From Taxillus chinensis (taxonomy: Eukaryota > Streptophyta > Magnoliopsida > Santalales > Loranthaceae), in contig CM042086.1 in the NCBI GenBank assembly GCA_023512835.1, positions 20,901,029 to 20,965,028 on the forward strand: a stretch of DNA of 64,000 bases. The letters are read 5' to 3'. The position numbers and the translations under genes are program-made. Shown here one piece after another: positions 45,407 through 58,238 of this stretch (positions within the stretch are counted from its first letter, which is position 1; each line of letters begins with the position of its first letter). The notes under the pieces are model-generated. The model had not been told where the DNA came from and made no database searches. It saw nothing but the letters and a program-made list of their open reading frames with translations.

Positions 45407-45781
45407 TGCCCTGCTTGATTCCTACGGAAAAGGTATGGAAAAAAGCTGATGTATGAAAAATGGGTGGATAACTCGATTTCTGCTGCTTGGTTGAGGTGGA
45501 GTCTGCATAGTAAACATATAAAATGGCTTTGAAAACCGTAAAACGTTTTCCTCATTCATTTGCTCGGAAAATTAACAGTAAAATAAGATCAAATAAAATG
45601 CTGCCATGTGTCAAAATAACATAATAAAAGTAATAAAAAATAAAAATTATATTACTTTTTCATAAACTTTCTACCCCCAAGCACCCAATATAAAAATAAA
45701 ATTCCACCTCTTTTCTTTCTACCCATTTTTTTTCCACCTATTTTATTTCCACCCAAATTCCATCTTTAGCCAAGCACAGCA
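45407..45781. mobile_element. 375-bp MITE with TTA target duplication, copy 1
   Basis: Left end TGCCCTGCTTGATT; right end agccaagcacagca, the reverse complement of TGCTGTGCTTGGCT. TTA flanks both sides (45404-45406 and 45782-45784). Subterminal words tacggaaaaggtatgg and ccaaattccatc are also near-inverted. It has no coding capacity. TIR plus TTA duplication suggests a PIF/Harbinger-type MITE. A relative lies at 62678-63112. Confidence 0.75.
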
Positions 45782-45784
45782 TTA

Positions 45785-47818
45785 GTGATAACAATCATCA
45801 AGTGTTAAATCAATCTTAAAAAAGAACACTAATCATCAAACTCAAATTTATAGGTGGATAAGAATCATTATTCTAGCTTGTTTGTTACACCTACTATTCC
45901 CGTGTTATTTTGTTTTGGAAAATAAAAAGTGAACCTTACTTAGAAATCATGTTTGGTAAATTTTATGATTTGAATAAAGTTTGTTGTTTTTAAAAACACA
46001 TTTCCGCTGTTTTTTATTTTTAAATATTATTTTTTTATTTTTCTTCTATTTCATTACAAGAACCATCATATTCTCTATCTTTTAAATTTTTGTGGTGACT
46101 CCGTTTTAAAAAATACTTTACATATATATATACTTTATATATAAAGTATATATATATATATCTTACCAAATATAATTTATTTATATATAATTATGATTTA
46201 AAATAAAAAATCATGAAACTAAAACACAAAAATAAAAATAGGTGAGAAACATCACATATACTTTCAAAATCAAGGGAAAACTTAATTTTTAATTCGGGAC
46301 ACTTCTCTATTTTAACTACAGTACTATTATGGTGATGGAAAATTATAAATTTAAAAAAATTCCCAAGCAACCCAAACTATGAAACATAAATCAATTTGAG
46401 ACCTATTTTTTTAATTAATAAAACAAATTTGTGCACGCCGTGACAAAATATTATATCACACTCACCGTCACTCAATTATAATATCTATTTTCAATTTCGA
46501 GGGTCATTATATATATGGATTATTTAGTTTTCAATAGTATTATGTGTACGTACATACATGCTGAAGTCATCTATCAATTAGTATTTATTTGTTTAAATAG
46601 TATAATAAATATATTTTTTATGATTTAAAGATTAATATTATATTATGTGTGACTTAGATTGATGTTAATGTTGTTTTTTATAAAATGTGATTATAAGAAT
46701 AAAAAATGAGGATGGAAAGAGATTGAGCATTAACTTCTAAGTATTTTCATGAAACTAAAAATAAAATAGAAAATAAATTTTAAATACACTCACACACATA
46801 TATGATATATATATATATATATGAATTTAAAATTAGATAATTTTATGTCCACTCATTTTCACATGTTGTTTTGTTGTTAGTTGTAACATCCGTCCAATTG
46901 TTGAGGCATGGACTCTTTTTCCCCTACGTTATAAATTATTTTGAGGGAAAAAAAAAATTTAGTAACCAAGACTAAAAACGTACGAGTAAAAGCCGACAGG
47001 AAACCGAACAAATCGATGAATTGAGGGAAAAAGACGTGTTGTTGAAATCCCAAATTTACCTCATTCTGGACGTTTCGTCATTTCATTGGGGTTTCATTGG
47101 ACGTGGCCCGCTTTGTCCTTGTGAGCTGAAAGATAATAAAAGCCGGGGGGGAGGAAAAAAAAAAGAGATAATATAAATAAATAAGTAATGAACATAAAAG
47201 TGGTCTAGGGGTGGTGAACCTTGGGAGAGAGACAGACCCAACCCAAAACCGCACACAAGCGCCTCACGTTTTGCAAATTCACAGTAGGAGTACAATTAGG
47301 ACTCATCATCTCAGCAACTGCCCATCCCTCCCCCACCCCTCCTCAACCAATTCACTGAACCCAACCCATTTCTCTCTCTCTCTCTCTGAACATACATATG
47401 TCGGACTTTAAAAGCAAGCAATGTATAAACCCAAAAAGCCACTCATACATCCAACCAACAATACCACCAGAGCAGAGAGAGGGTGTCTGTCACGTTGGAC
47501 GAAGTTCAAAGCGTCTCTTCAAATCCCATTCCTTGTCCAAAGCTAAAAATCAGACCCATACGCCACCAACCTAGCTACCATACCTCTCCTTCCCTAATTA
47601 ATAGGAGAAGAAAGAAGGAAAAGTTTTTGATACCACCCTTTTAATTAAACACCCACCGAAAGCATATAACCCGGGTACTCTTGGTTCACTCATCCACCCA
47701 TTCTTGAGTCTCCCCTCGTTGATCAATATATATTTGTTATTTCATATCATCCTATGTGCGTAACGCTTTGCTTCTTCAATCTTTTCATGCAGATCGCGGC
47801 AGTGCAAGGACGTACTAA
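45785..47818. other. Intergenic DNA and 5' flank of the ARGOS-type gene
   Basis: AT-rich to about 46950, with short (TA)n tracts near 46120-46165 and 46806-46822. From about 47200 the sequence becomes C-rich with a (TC) tract at 47371-47388, which would suit a promoter or 5' leader. Leader ATGs occur (for example at 47398 and 47421), so upstream ORFs are possible. No separate gene is seen. Confidence 0.45.
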
Positions 47819-48214
47819 ATGAGTTTTGAGAGGCTCATAGATTTGATCATCAGGTGCGCGATGAGCACTGCGGGAGCGGCGAAACAGACCAACAATGCGG
47901 CAGCTGATTTTTCCAAGGCCCGGGGAGGAGAAGAGTACGAGAATCGTCAACATCATCGGATGGGTGGGAGGAGGATTCTGTTGCCCACGTTGTCCTCCTC
48001 CTCCTCGTCGTCTAAGAGGAGCTATTACAGCCTGGAATCGGTGGTGCTGCTGGTGTGTCTGACGGCGTCGCTGCTGATTCTGCCGCTGGTTCTGCCGCCA
48101 CTGCCGCCGCCGCCGTTCATGCTGCTGCTGCTCCCCATCTTGATCTTCGCCGTGTTGATATTTCTGGCCTTCATGCCCTCTAATGTTCGAGACTTAACCA
48201 ATTCCTGTGTCTAG
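47819..48214 (+). CDS. ARL: ARGOS/ARL family organ-size regulator (OSR domain)
   Basis: A single-exon protein of 131 residues. The N-terminal half is variable, with a Ser run at 59-65. The C-terminal half is the conserved OSR domain: YSLESVVLLVCLTASLLILP (70-89), the proline hinge PPLPPPP (93-99), then FMLLLLPILIFAVLIFLAFMPS (100-121). This predicts two membrane segments joined by a Pro-rich turn, as in ARGOS, ARL and OSR1. These small proteins, reported at the endoplasmic reticulum, promote organ growth through cell division or expansion and dampen ethylene sensitivity, and respond to auxin, brassinosteroid or ethylene. The first ATG is used; an in-frame ATG at codon 15 is an alternative. 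A polyadenylation-like AATAAA lies at 48322. The next gene is the convergent SKIP35-type gene. ARL and ARGOS cannot be told apart here. Confidence 0.93.
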   Translation: MSFERLIDLIIRCAMSTAGAAKQTNNAAADFSKARGGEEYENRQHHRMGGRRILLPTLSSSSSSSKRSYYSLESVVLLVCLTASLLILPLVLPPLPPPPFMLLLLPILIFAVLIFLAFMPSNVRDLTNSCV

Positions 48215-48429
48215 AAACGTGGGACACCTTGTTTTGTTTTTGTTTTTGCTTTTGTTCTTGTTTTCTTTTCGCCACTACTTGTGTTTTTTGTTTGCTGTAG
48301 ATAATTGACTGTGATATTAATAATAAATTAACTAAAAGGTGGTTCTTTGATTTCATATTTGCTCATTCTCGTTTGCACTTCCACATGGAACGGAATGCAT
48401 GGTTTATACGAGTGATTAGTTTATCAATC

Positions 48430-48490
<61 letters not shown>

Positions 48491-51400
48491 CTTATGATTA
48501 TTGATCTAATCAAATTTATAATTCTCGCCCGCATAGGTGACTCAAAATGTTGATTGATCGCATGCACTACCAGCTGGTCTCGAACACAGTTTAGGATCAG
48601 GGGTATAATTTAGCTGGTCCTCCGACCACTGCCAGTGATCATTGTCTTCCATCTGTAACTCTGTTGGACATCACATTGATGTTTCCTTGTTTGCAGGTAG
48701 CCAGCGTGTATCAATTAATTTTTTTTTCATGAAAATTTAAGCTGTGTTACAAAATATTCAATAAAAAATAAAAAAAATAATTATTCTTAATATATTATAA
48801 TATATTTTTCAAAGAAAACTAAAGTTGGTATTTTTACATTATTAGAATCAGAATTTGTACTAAATGATTGATTAAACAAAAACATGATATTTGTTACAAA
48901 ATCGTCATCTTATGTTGTAAATCTTAGTTTTGCTGATATTAGTTACAAATACTTGCTCTGACAGTAGAAATTGAAAGAATAAGTACAAAAATAATATTGG
49001 TAGGCTATTGATTTTATTGTTCTTACCTGCCATTAATACAATTTAGAAATGCTCAACATACGTTTGAGTGTTAATATTCTCTAGATATCTAGATATCTAA
49101 GTGACTATCAATGATGAAGTGCATATTAAGTGTAGTTTACCGTGACTTCTGAATCAACTTCTAAGTGTAGTTTTTTATTTTGAAAAAGTATTATTGTAGT
49201 TAACTTTATATAATAATTTACAAATCAAATAGAAATTCTGCTTTTTTACACTACATTATTAGTACATACCATACAACTTTTAAATATTATAATTTTCACC
49301 CTCAAAATTCACAACATAACAAATCAATATTTAATAATCAAATGTTTATATAAAAAGTTAAATGATTTATTAACGTATAAAAGCCTCACTCGTGTAACAT
49401 TGAGTCTTGAGTGCACAAGGATTGAGGACCCAAGCTAAAGTGAAGGCAACGAACAAAAACACATTTTTACATGACTATTTACAAACAAAATAACAACTTA
49501 AAAATATTCACACAAGTAAACCAAACATATTAATAACTTTTTTTATAAATATACCACCTATCGATATTAGTACAAACACCACAAGTAGTTACCAAAAACC
49601 AACATGAACTAGATAAGCCATACTTACAACTATATCCATATTTCATATTCTAACAATTATAAGAGAATAAACTATTTTACAACAATTCAAGCATGTTAAC
49701 ATTATCTTTCACGTCTATACATCCGTTCAACAAATCAACAAGCTTGTCAAGAGTTTGGATCTTTTTTAAAAAAAAAATAGGAGTTTACAAATGTGTTGGT
49801 CAACGAAAGATTAGTTTATATGGCATTGAGTATGTGATTACTAGTAAAATTGCATGTCCATGCTTTATCTCCTTTAACCATACCATATAGTAACCCCTGC
49901 TATATAATAACTCTTTAAACACAACTGCATCTTGAAACTCACACCAACTTGTTGGATTTTATATTTAACTGAAATAAGTTTGTCCTTAGTAAAAACCTTT
50001 AGAGCTTATTTAGTATTTATTTGTTGAATTGAATTCTTAACACCTATCAAGTCAAGACTTTCACCGAAAAGCTTTTATTGAAGATTAAAGGAAGTTTTAA
50101 AGGACAATATTGGAGGAACTTGTTAAGGGTTGAAGACACATTCGATGGAAGATTCAGAGGAAGGTTCGATGACTATCAATGATGAAGTGCATATTAAACA
50201 AGTCATGGAGACTATACATTCAAAAACACTTTCGAAGGAAGGTTCAATGGATATACATTGATGAAACTTATATTAAGAGTTCAATTGAGACAACACATTC
50301 AAATGAACATTTGAAGAAGCTTATATCGAAGGTCAATTCAAGACATTGAGACAAAATATTTTAAGAGACATTCAATGGGAAACTTTATGTAGTGGGGCTT
50401 CTATTGTTTAACTGTCTACGCCTCATATATTTTTGTGCTGTTTATGATTTGTTATTTATATGAAAATATTTAATTGAATATTTTATTTCCATTCTAGTAA
50501 TTAAGGTTTCCTTCTTCATTTGAGAGCTTTGACAAATCAGTCGCACAGGAGTATGAATCATAGATTAAATGTGAGGAACTTCATAATTATTATTCTCAAA
50601 GCATAAATTTCTCGAGAGAGCAAGAGAGAGATTAGACCGCAAAGTGCTTGAGCAATTAAAAAAATACAACTTGTTTGTTTCTAATTTTGTAAGAATTATG
50701 CTAGAAAAGATAAATATTGAACAAATTAATTTATTGTTTTATTGTTTTCTTTTGTGTATGTTTCCGATGATAATACTATAATTAATTATAAATTAATAGA
50801 ATGATACTTTAGTAATTATTACTTGTTAATACAAAGTATAGTAACACAACATTACCTAAATTTTTCCAAAATTTTTGGTAATATAATAAATAATCAACCT
50901 CTATTTCATTAAATTTGAAAATGAGTTGAAGATAATTTCCCTTTCCTCTATTTTCCAAACGAGAATGAAGAACTATGAAAAAGAAGAACACTCCAACACA
51001 CCCTCCACTCGCCCTGGCGACATCACTTCATGAGTGTATGTGTTTCGTGGAAGATTTGATTCAATCGATGTATTCACATATTATCACCCTCGACTAGTCG
51101 ACTCCGACTAGCAGTGAAACACAATGTGGGTCGATTGATTGGGATTGTTGGCGCCGAGGGTATGAATCGATCGAAGGCGCGCCTCTGGCTTTCCCCATGC
51201 GGCTTGCCTCTTGTTAGGATTCTCCATGATTTGTCGCCACAATGAACTTTTCTGTCAAAGTTTCTTTGGTTGGGAACTTTCTGTCTGTGTAAGCATGCAT
51301 ATTTTAGATTACGATCATTCAAAAATTTGAAATTACATTTATATTTCTCTACTTCCGATTTTTTTAATGGTCCTCCTCAGGGTACCCCTTGGGTACTTGT

Positions 51401-51848
51401 TACGACTTTCATTGCCCCACTTGTGTCCATAAGCAAAACATGCTTCACTGATGATTGTTTATCTGAACAGTACCGCGTCTTCAACTCAGCTCCTTAATAT
51501 TGTTTGTATCAAGCATTTGTCTTATCAATCTCTGGCCACTTTCTACATGGTCTTCTGAGGAACCAAAATATATGTGCTTTTATATACACCCACAACCACT
51601 GATGAGGATCCAGATTTTCTAAAAATATTATTTTTACTGAATATAAACTGAATGGTATGAACATGTAACTTTTAAGGCATCTAAAGCCACAGCACATAAC
51701 TTTCAAAAAAAAGGCATACTAGACAGCAGCATCAATCCCTCTCTCCATGAACCCATCTCAAATGCTGTTATTAACATGTTCCATGGAGAGAGAGAGAACA
51801 AAGGAAATGACAGAACAAAGAAGAAAAGTCCAATACATAAAGATCATG
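48215..51848. other. Intergenic DNA between the convergent ARGOS-type and SKIP35-type genes
   Basis: 3' flank of the ARGOS-type gene, an (AT)n microsatellite, then AT-rich DNA. A region at about 50030-50400 has repeated words such as gaaggttcgatg and acacattcaa. A 28-nt exact repeat occurs at 49102 and 50170. No coding or RNA gene found. Confidence 0.5.
48435..48485. repeat. (TA)n microsatellite
   Basis: About 25 uninterrupted TA dinucleotides. Confidence 0.95.
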
Positions 51849-54800
51849 CTAACCAAGGCCTGGTGAGCAAACCAAAAATGTTGGCAGGTGATGCTCCAAA
51901 ACAGCCAAGAGTTCTCCCCCCTGGCTCACCTCTTCAATGCCCCCACAACTCTCTAGCCGTCTCACAGCATCCAACAGCTGCCCCCTCAGCCGCTGTGACA
52001 ATAGGCTGCCACCAGCCGTAACACACTCCATATACAAAGGCAGGTACGCTATTGCCACCCTCAATGGTGCTGGGAGGTCACTCAAGCTGATAGGGGATTC
52101 GCCCCACTTCACAACCCTGAATATGTTCATATAATGGTTCTCTCCTTTATTTAAACCATCCAGGAAAGCCAACTCGGACCACTCCTCCCGGAGAAATGCC
52201 CTTAGCTCAGGAGCAACAACCTCATCGTCTGACCTAGCAATGCTGTCCGCCACAGCATAAGTAGCAGCTGGGTCACCCAAGAAGTTGGAGCGGAGTAAAA
52301 AAGCTACCCCATCAAGGGATCCACCACTGCGTTCACCAGCAGCCTTGATGATTTCAATGCTTAGGGCTGCAAGGACGTGCTGGGGAACATGGGGCAGAAG
52401 ATAAGCAGCGATCCCAACTTGGCTACTGGATGTGGCAGCTGTAAGAGCAAGGCAGAGCTCCATCTCTCGACAACCCCTTTTCACAAACCATTGCACGACC
52501 TGCATGCAACCCCGCTCAGAAGCTCTCCTCAGAGGGCCCAGGAAGGCAATTGCGTTACCTTCTCCTACAAGGCACTCCATCGTGCTGATCTTGCAGTAAT
52601 GGGAAGCAAAGCCCAGTGCCAGATCAACATCAACGTCCAAGCTGTTCCTTTGAGCAATCTAAAAAACATGAGTGAGATAAATTTCAAGGGATTAGCTCTA
52701 ACTAGAGTTAAATAAAAACAAATCATTTTTTAAACCATTTCAAGGTACCCTGTAGTGCTACATTTTAGCTGCAAATTTATTTATTATGATGCAGATTAGT
52801 TGCACACAGCAGGAAGGTACTCAAGTTTCTATTTTCATTGGGTATGCAACAGGCGCAAGCTGTGGGCAAAAGATCAGACAATAGAAATAAAAGCAAAAGA
52901 CAATAAAAGAAAATTTTTCTAAAATGGGTCACCAAGAAGGTAACAAATTATACCAAACATAAGTGTAAGAACATCCAAACCGTCCACTGGCTCAAAACCT
53001 CACAAAAAATAATTACATCACATAATAATTCCCAAACCTCCTCCTTAACTCTTTGAACCCCCATTTCTAACCCTTCAAAAACTTATCTATTGCGTTCTTT
53101 CATTAAACCCAGAATATGATTAGAGGAACTGCTCTTATCACCCATCTTGCTCTCCCTCGTAAACCCAACTCAGACCAAGCAACAATTTCATGACCCACTG
53201 TACCCAACTGAACCCACGATACCACCAGTAGAGTATAGACAAAATTTCAGATCTGTCCAGCCCACTGACACTGCAACGTGGGACCCTAGATCAACACTAG
53301 GCTTGTAAGTTTTAAAATGAAGAGAAAAAAAGAATTTGAATGGAAAGTAATTAAATTTCTTTTTAAATTCGTTGTTTGAGAGTTTTAATTAGGGAAGATA
53401 AAGAAGAAAGTATGTCAACTTTCTCTCTAAACTCATTTACTTTTAAATTGCCAGGTCCTTTCACAAGTTGTGCAATTTTCCTAACAAATAAATCAACCCC
53501 TTTCAATAAACTGCTTTTCAGTTGGCCCACTCTCCAGGGAGAGTAAAAACAACGTAGATTAGGCAATTGCAAGTTGGTATTAGTACTTCGTAAATTATTT
53601 GCTAGAGACCTAAGGTCTTAACCTTTCATCCATATTCATATATTCTGCTCCAATCTGCTGACTTAATGATTCATTAGAAGCAAATTTCTTTGAAACCCAG
53701 TAAAATTAGCAAATGGAGTAAATTTGATTTAAAAATATGAAGCTAAGCTATTATGTTAATTGAGTGAAGCTAAGCTAAGGTAGTAGCCACATAATCTTTG
53801 TTTTAATTTTTAAACTAAGCCAAGCAGCAGATGAGAGTAAATTTAAGAATTCAACATGAAGCCAACAACTAAATTCCATAAGAAGTTCACAAAATTAAAG
53901 AATAACGTAGACAATTTTAGGAGGAAATTTTTTGCAAACATTAACTGAAAGGAACTGAATTGACAAATAAAAACACACACAAATGCAACAATTTAACCAT
54001 ACAAAAAACTATGACTGGGAACAAATGAAAGTTAAACAGAGCTTGGAAAATATTAAAGAAAAGTAATATTGCCTGCAATAAGATGCGGACAAGTTCAGTG
54101 CTCCCAAAACGTGAAGCTTCAAGGAAACATTGGTTGACATTGTCCGCACCTCCCTCTACCAACATACCCAACAACCCTTGGATTGCAGTTGCAGATATCC
54201 CAGATGCCCAACCAGGATCAAAAGAGCTTGAGAAAAGAGTAAGGGGGAAGCATGCTGCATCAAACGCCTCAGTAAAATCTTTTCCAGTAAGTTGGTTCCC
54301 AGCAAGTTCCAAAAATGTCTTAAATGCAGATAGCTGGAGTTGGATCTCCACAGCCGAGCTGTGGTTCACTTTATCATTGTTCCCCTGGCAACGAGAATGG
54401 AAACCAATGCACTTAAGAGCCCATTCAGTGAACTTTTGGACCTTGGCACTAGCTTCTGCCTTCAACACCTCATCTCCATTACATTCCTGCAGACGCTCAT
54501 GTAACCTGAAAATTGAATAAATTTATCATTCCTAGAAAAACTAATTAAGTCATCAACTGCAATTCAATTCCCAAGTCTCAATTAACATAGGCAACATTTT
54601 GATAATAAAGAAAAAAAAATCTCAATGAAATCTTATTGTGCATAAGAAAGGTAAAAAATTAACCAGGAAACAATAAAATTTTAAGATACAATCGAACGCT
54701 GACAAATCAAGTACATCAGAGGTTACTTGTGCCATACAAACTACAAAGAGCGATAATTATTCTCAGAAGATCATATTTACCCCCATTAACCATGATAAAA

Positions 54801-55693
54801 CATAATCATTTCGTTTACCACCCAACGGGGAACATATTCTCTAAATTTGTATGATCTTTCTAGGAATCTGCAACAATAAACTTTAGAAAAACTGAGATAG
54901 AAAAATGCTATCTAATCTAACAAGAAAATGTGCTTAAGACTACCATGCATAGACGGGGAAAAAACAGTATTAAAATGTAGGGAAGCCTTTTACACCTCCT
55001 TCGGCAGTTATGTAATGCATCTACACAAGAGAGTAGAGACTAATACCTTTGCGCCATTACAGTTACTGTGTCTGCAAGACTCAGGGTCCGGCTTTGGCAG
55101 GCCGAGACACAGGAGGCAAGGAATGAGGTCCTAAGGGCTGCCCTGGTAAAATCATAAGCACCATTCAAAACGATCTTGTTGATCAGTCCTGTTATCCCAA
55201 CCAGCTCTCGTTGTGTACTCAGGAACCATATTGAATCCAAAGATATGCACAGGGCATCATTAAGGGTCAGTGGATCAGCCACTAGAACGAGGCTCTCTGC
55301 CCGTTCCCAATCATGAGAACTCACAGCAGTCTGGAAGAGTCGGCCCAGCTCAATCCTGTCTTGCCTGCTGAGCTTTTCTTGCCTGACATTCTCCTTCTTT
55401 GCTTCCTCGAAATCTGCAGGGGCCATACTTGATTTGAGATTCTCAGTGCTGCAACTACAGGTCCCGGAAGCTCCGGCTTGGTCTCTGATTAATAAGGGGG
55501 CTTCCCTGGAGAACACCACATTACTGTTATCACCGTTTTTCATATCAAAATCATCTATTTCGTTTCTTGGACTGTCGATTTCACTAGGGTCGATTTCCAT
55601 CATTTCAGTGCAAAAAGGGTCCTGCGAATCACCCTCATTATCTAAATTCAAGCCACTGCCCGAATCACCAGATAAAATCTCCTCCTCATCCAT
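51849..55693 (-). CDS. SKIP35: Ankyrin repeat protein of the SKIP35 type (three coding exons, one GC-AG intron)
   Basis: Exons in transcript order: 55693-55047, 54505-54073, 52658-51849; 1890 nt, 629 residues. Intron 1 is GT-AG. Intron 2 (1.4 kb) has a GC donor (TTGCAG/GCAATA) and AG acceptor; phase 0 on both sides and a family-like join VRILLQ/IAQRNS support it. The N-terminus is acidic (MDEEEILSGDSGSG). A conserved middle contains LSRQDRIELGRLFQ and FDPGWASGISATAIQGLLGM. Ankyrin-like repeats lie at roughly 335-470 (CFLEASRFGSTELVRILL, MQVVQWFVKRGC). The C-terminal part carries LRVAIAYLPLYMEC and LLAVLEHHLPTFL. The name comes from the Arabidopsis SKP1-interacting protein set, suggesting a link to SCF ubiquitin ligases; the biochemical role is not known. 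Five residues upstream of the ATG remain open to a splice acceptor at 55709, so the true start may lie in an earlier exon. Confidence 0.92.
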
Positions 55694-56042
55694 CTTCGTC
55701 CTATGCCACTAAACAACCCAAATTTCGATCCCAGTTTTTTTTTTTTTAAACCTCAAATCTGCTAAATCAACTATGATAGTTCCGATATCAAATGAAACCT
55801 CGAATTCATTTTTTTCCCTCGTTCAAGACGTAGACAAACTAACATCCAAATACGCAAATACAAAATCAGACGATTTCCAGATTGACACACAAAAACAAAA
55901 CAAAACAAAACAAAAGACAACCGACCCAGTATCGAAGCAGTTTCTTACTAGCAAGTTTGAGAATTTTATTCTCTGATCATCAAATTTTGGTTTTCCACGA
56001 ACATCAGAAACGCCCAGAAAAAAAAGGGGGGGAAATCAATAC

Positions 56043-56177
56043 TTCGAGCGAAACAGACGGAGTCCCATCAGCGTGAGAGACAACCTCTAGGGATTCCCCA
56101 TCCTTGATTCCGCATAAAATCGAAGCCCGGCACCAGAGATCAGTAACAAGCCCCGCGGGAACACCACCGCCTTCCAT
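56043..56177 (-). other. Possible first coding exon or upstream ORF of the SKIP35-type gene
   Basis: The minus strand has an ATG at 56177 (and an in-frame one at 56246) opening a protein-like frame: MEGGGVPAGLVTDLWCRASI and onward. If GAA/GTATTG at 56043/56042 serves as donor and the acceptor at 55710-55709 is used, the 334-nt intron is phase 0. The frame would then pass through WHRTK into MDEEE without a stop. Alternatively this is an upstream ORF in a leader exon ending at 56004. Codon content looks like protein, but I cannot recall this N-terminus in the family. Confidence 0.35.
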
Positions 56178-56421
56178 CAGCACGCATGGCGATTCAAGAC
56201 CCGGAAACGAACCATGTCGGTCGATTTCGCAAGCTGGCTTGAACAAAACGAAGACACAGACACGAACAATCAGGCACAGATTCCGGAAGCGGGTTACATG
56301 AGGATGAGAAGAAGTGGTTTATATAAAATAAAATAAACATAAACATGAACATAAGGAGGGAGAGAAAAATAAGGAATGATTGATTGTGAGGAACGGACAA
56401 CAAACCTGATAAATTGGGGGC

Positions 56422-56462
<41 letters not shown>

Positions 56463-56759
56463 TCCCTGATTATCGTCTTAGAAAGTGCTGTTTGGGAGAT
56501 GGCAAAATAACCAGATTGGGAGAAAAGAAAAGAAATGAAAGGAAAAGAAAAATGAAGAAAATTTTACGGATTTTTGGATGATGATTATTATAGTAGGAGA
56601 GAGCAATAGTGTTTTTTAATACACACATATATGTATATATATATATGTGTGTATATATAATAGTGGCCTGTCACACCAAAATTAATCACTTTGACGTGGA
56701 TTGTGTATAAAATATGAAAAGATGGCCAATATTGAAAGTTAATTGAAAAAAAAACACTA

Positions 56760-56793
<34 letters not shown>

Positions 56794-58238
56794 AGAAAAA
56801 AAAATTATTCTATGTCTTGAAATCATAACTAATTCGACGATTATTCTATGTCTTGAAAAAAATTATATATGGTATCTTATCATGTCATAATTAAAAATTA
56901 TTCAACTCTAATTATATGTAACATTCGAAATAAATTTAGATAAATAAATAAATATACAAGAATATTAAGCAAATATATTATGTATATATATTTTAAATTT
57001 CGTTTGAATTAATATTACTTTTTTAAAAAATATTTTATTTATTTTAATTTAATAATAGGAAGGATGTGGGCGAATTACCTATACTATATAATATACATGT
57101 AAATAATAGACTTTTTATATTTAATTATTTGTTTAATTTAATTATCGATAAAAAATCTATTCCAACGATTTCATCTGAATGTATTTGAATAATTAGTATT
57201 ATATACATATATATATACATATATATATATATATGTGTGTATATATATATCAGCACGTGAATAGTGAAATTCTCGTTTCAACTTTAAGTCGGAACTCTTT
57301 AATTATGGGCCTTTTGTCGATTAGATTTTAGCAGTAATTCATCTATGTCCGTTTGGTGTGAAATTACTTTCAAAAAAATAAATTCATATGTTTCGTGTGA
57401 AATTCATCTATGTCCGTTTGGTGCCATGATAATTTATTACGATTTTGACAAATATACTAATTCTTTATTCTATGTAAAAATATAATTTAACCTTTAAACA
57501 TGTTTATACCTAGTTTGTTGATAAAATATTCATATTAAGTCATTAAGTTCCAGTATTTTAGCATCATTAATACATTATATTACAATAAGGCTCATTTTTA
57601 TGGTAAAAAACTAAATAAATCTTGGTTGATGTGATTATATGTAAATTTCGTTATTTTTACGAGCTTATTGTCTTAATGAATTTTTAAAACTAAATTGTTT
57701 TAAGTTAATAATTATAAACTGTAATAGTCTTGAAATTTGTAAATAGTTAAATTACATTTAATATAGAATTTGAATATAAAGTTATATATATTAACTCAAA
57801 TTTATGTTAATATAAATATTTCTTCCATGTATGAAAAATGATGGAGTTAAGACACTACTATTTTCCTATTATTTTTTTTATTTTTCAGATTTAAACTATT
57901 TTTTGTTTCTTTATACAAATAGATATCGCAATACATTTCCTTAATCGCTCTCTATATAATTAAAATAATATTTATATTATTTTTTATTTAATAATATTTT
58001 TTATGATTTAAAATAGAATAAAAGTGAAATAAATATGTAAGAGAATTTTTTATATAATTTAATAATTATAACGAGTGAACAATGCTTCTCAATACGTTGG
58101 AAAACACTGTACAAATCTTATAGAAAAATTCATAAACTACTTATGTTTTTTGTAAAAAAAAAAATCTAAGTGATTTGTTTCTTGTTTACCAAATAAGTTT
58201 TATGCTTGTAAAATAAACATAAGCAATCACTCAAAAAT
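56178..58238. other. 5' flank of the SKIP35-type gene and AT-rich intergenic DNA
   Basis: The first 300 bp are probably leader/promoter of the minus-strand gene and include the (GA)n tract at 56424-56459, which reads as a pyrimidine patch on the gene strand. Beyond 56600 the DNA is highly AT-rich with several (AT)n tracts (56763-56791, 57200-57250). No gene seen. Confidence 0.5.
56424..56459. repeat. (GA)n microsatellite, TC-rich on the SKIP35 strand
   Basis: About 18 GA dinucleotides upstream of the minus-strand gene. TC-rich tracts are common in plant 5' leaders and core promoters. Confidence 0.9.
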
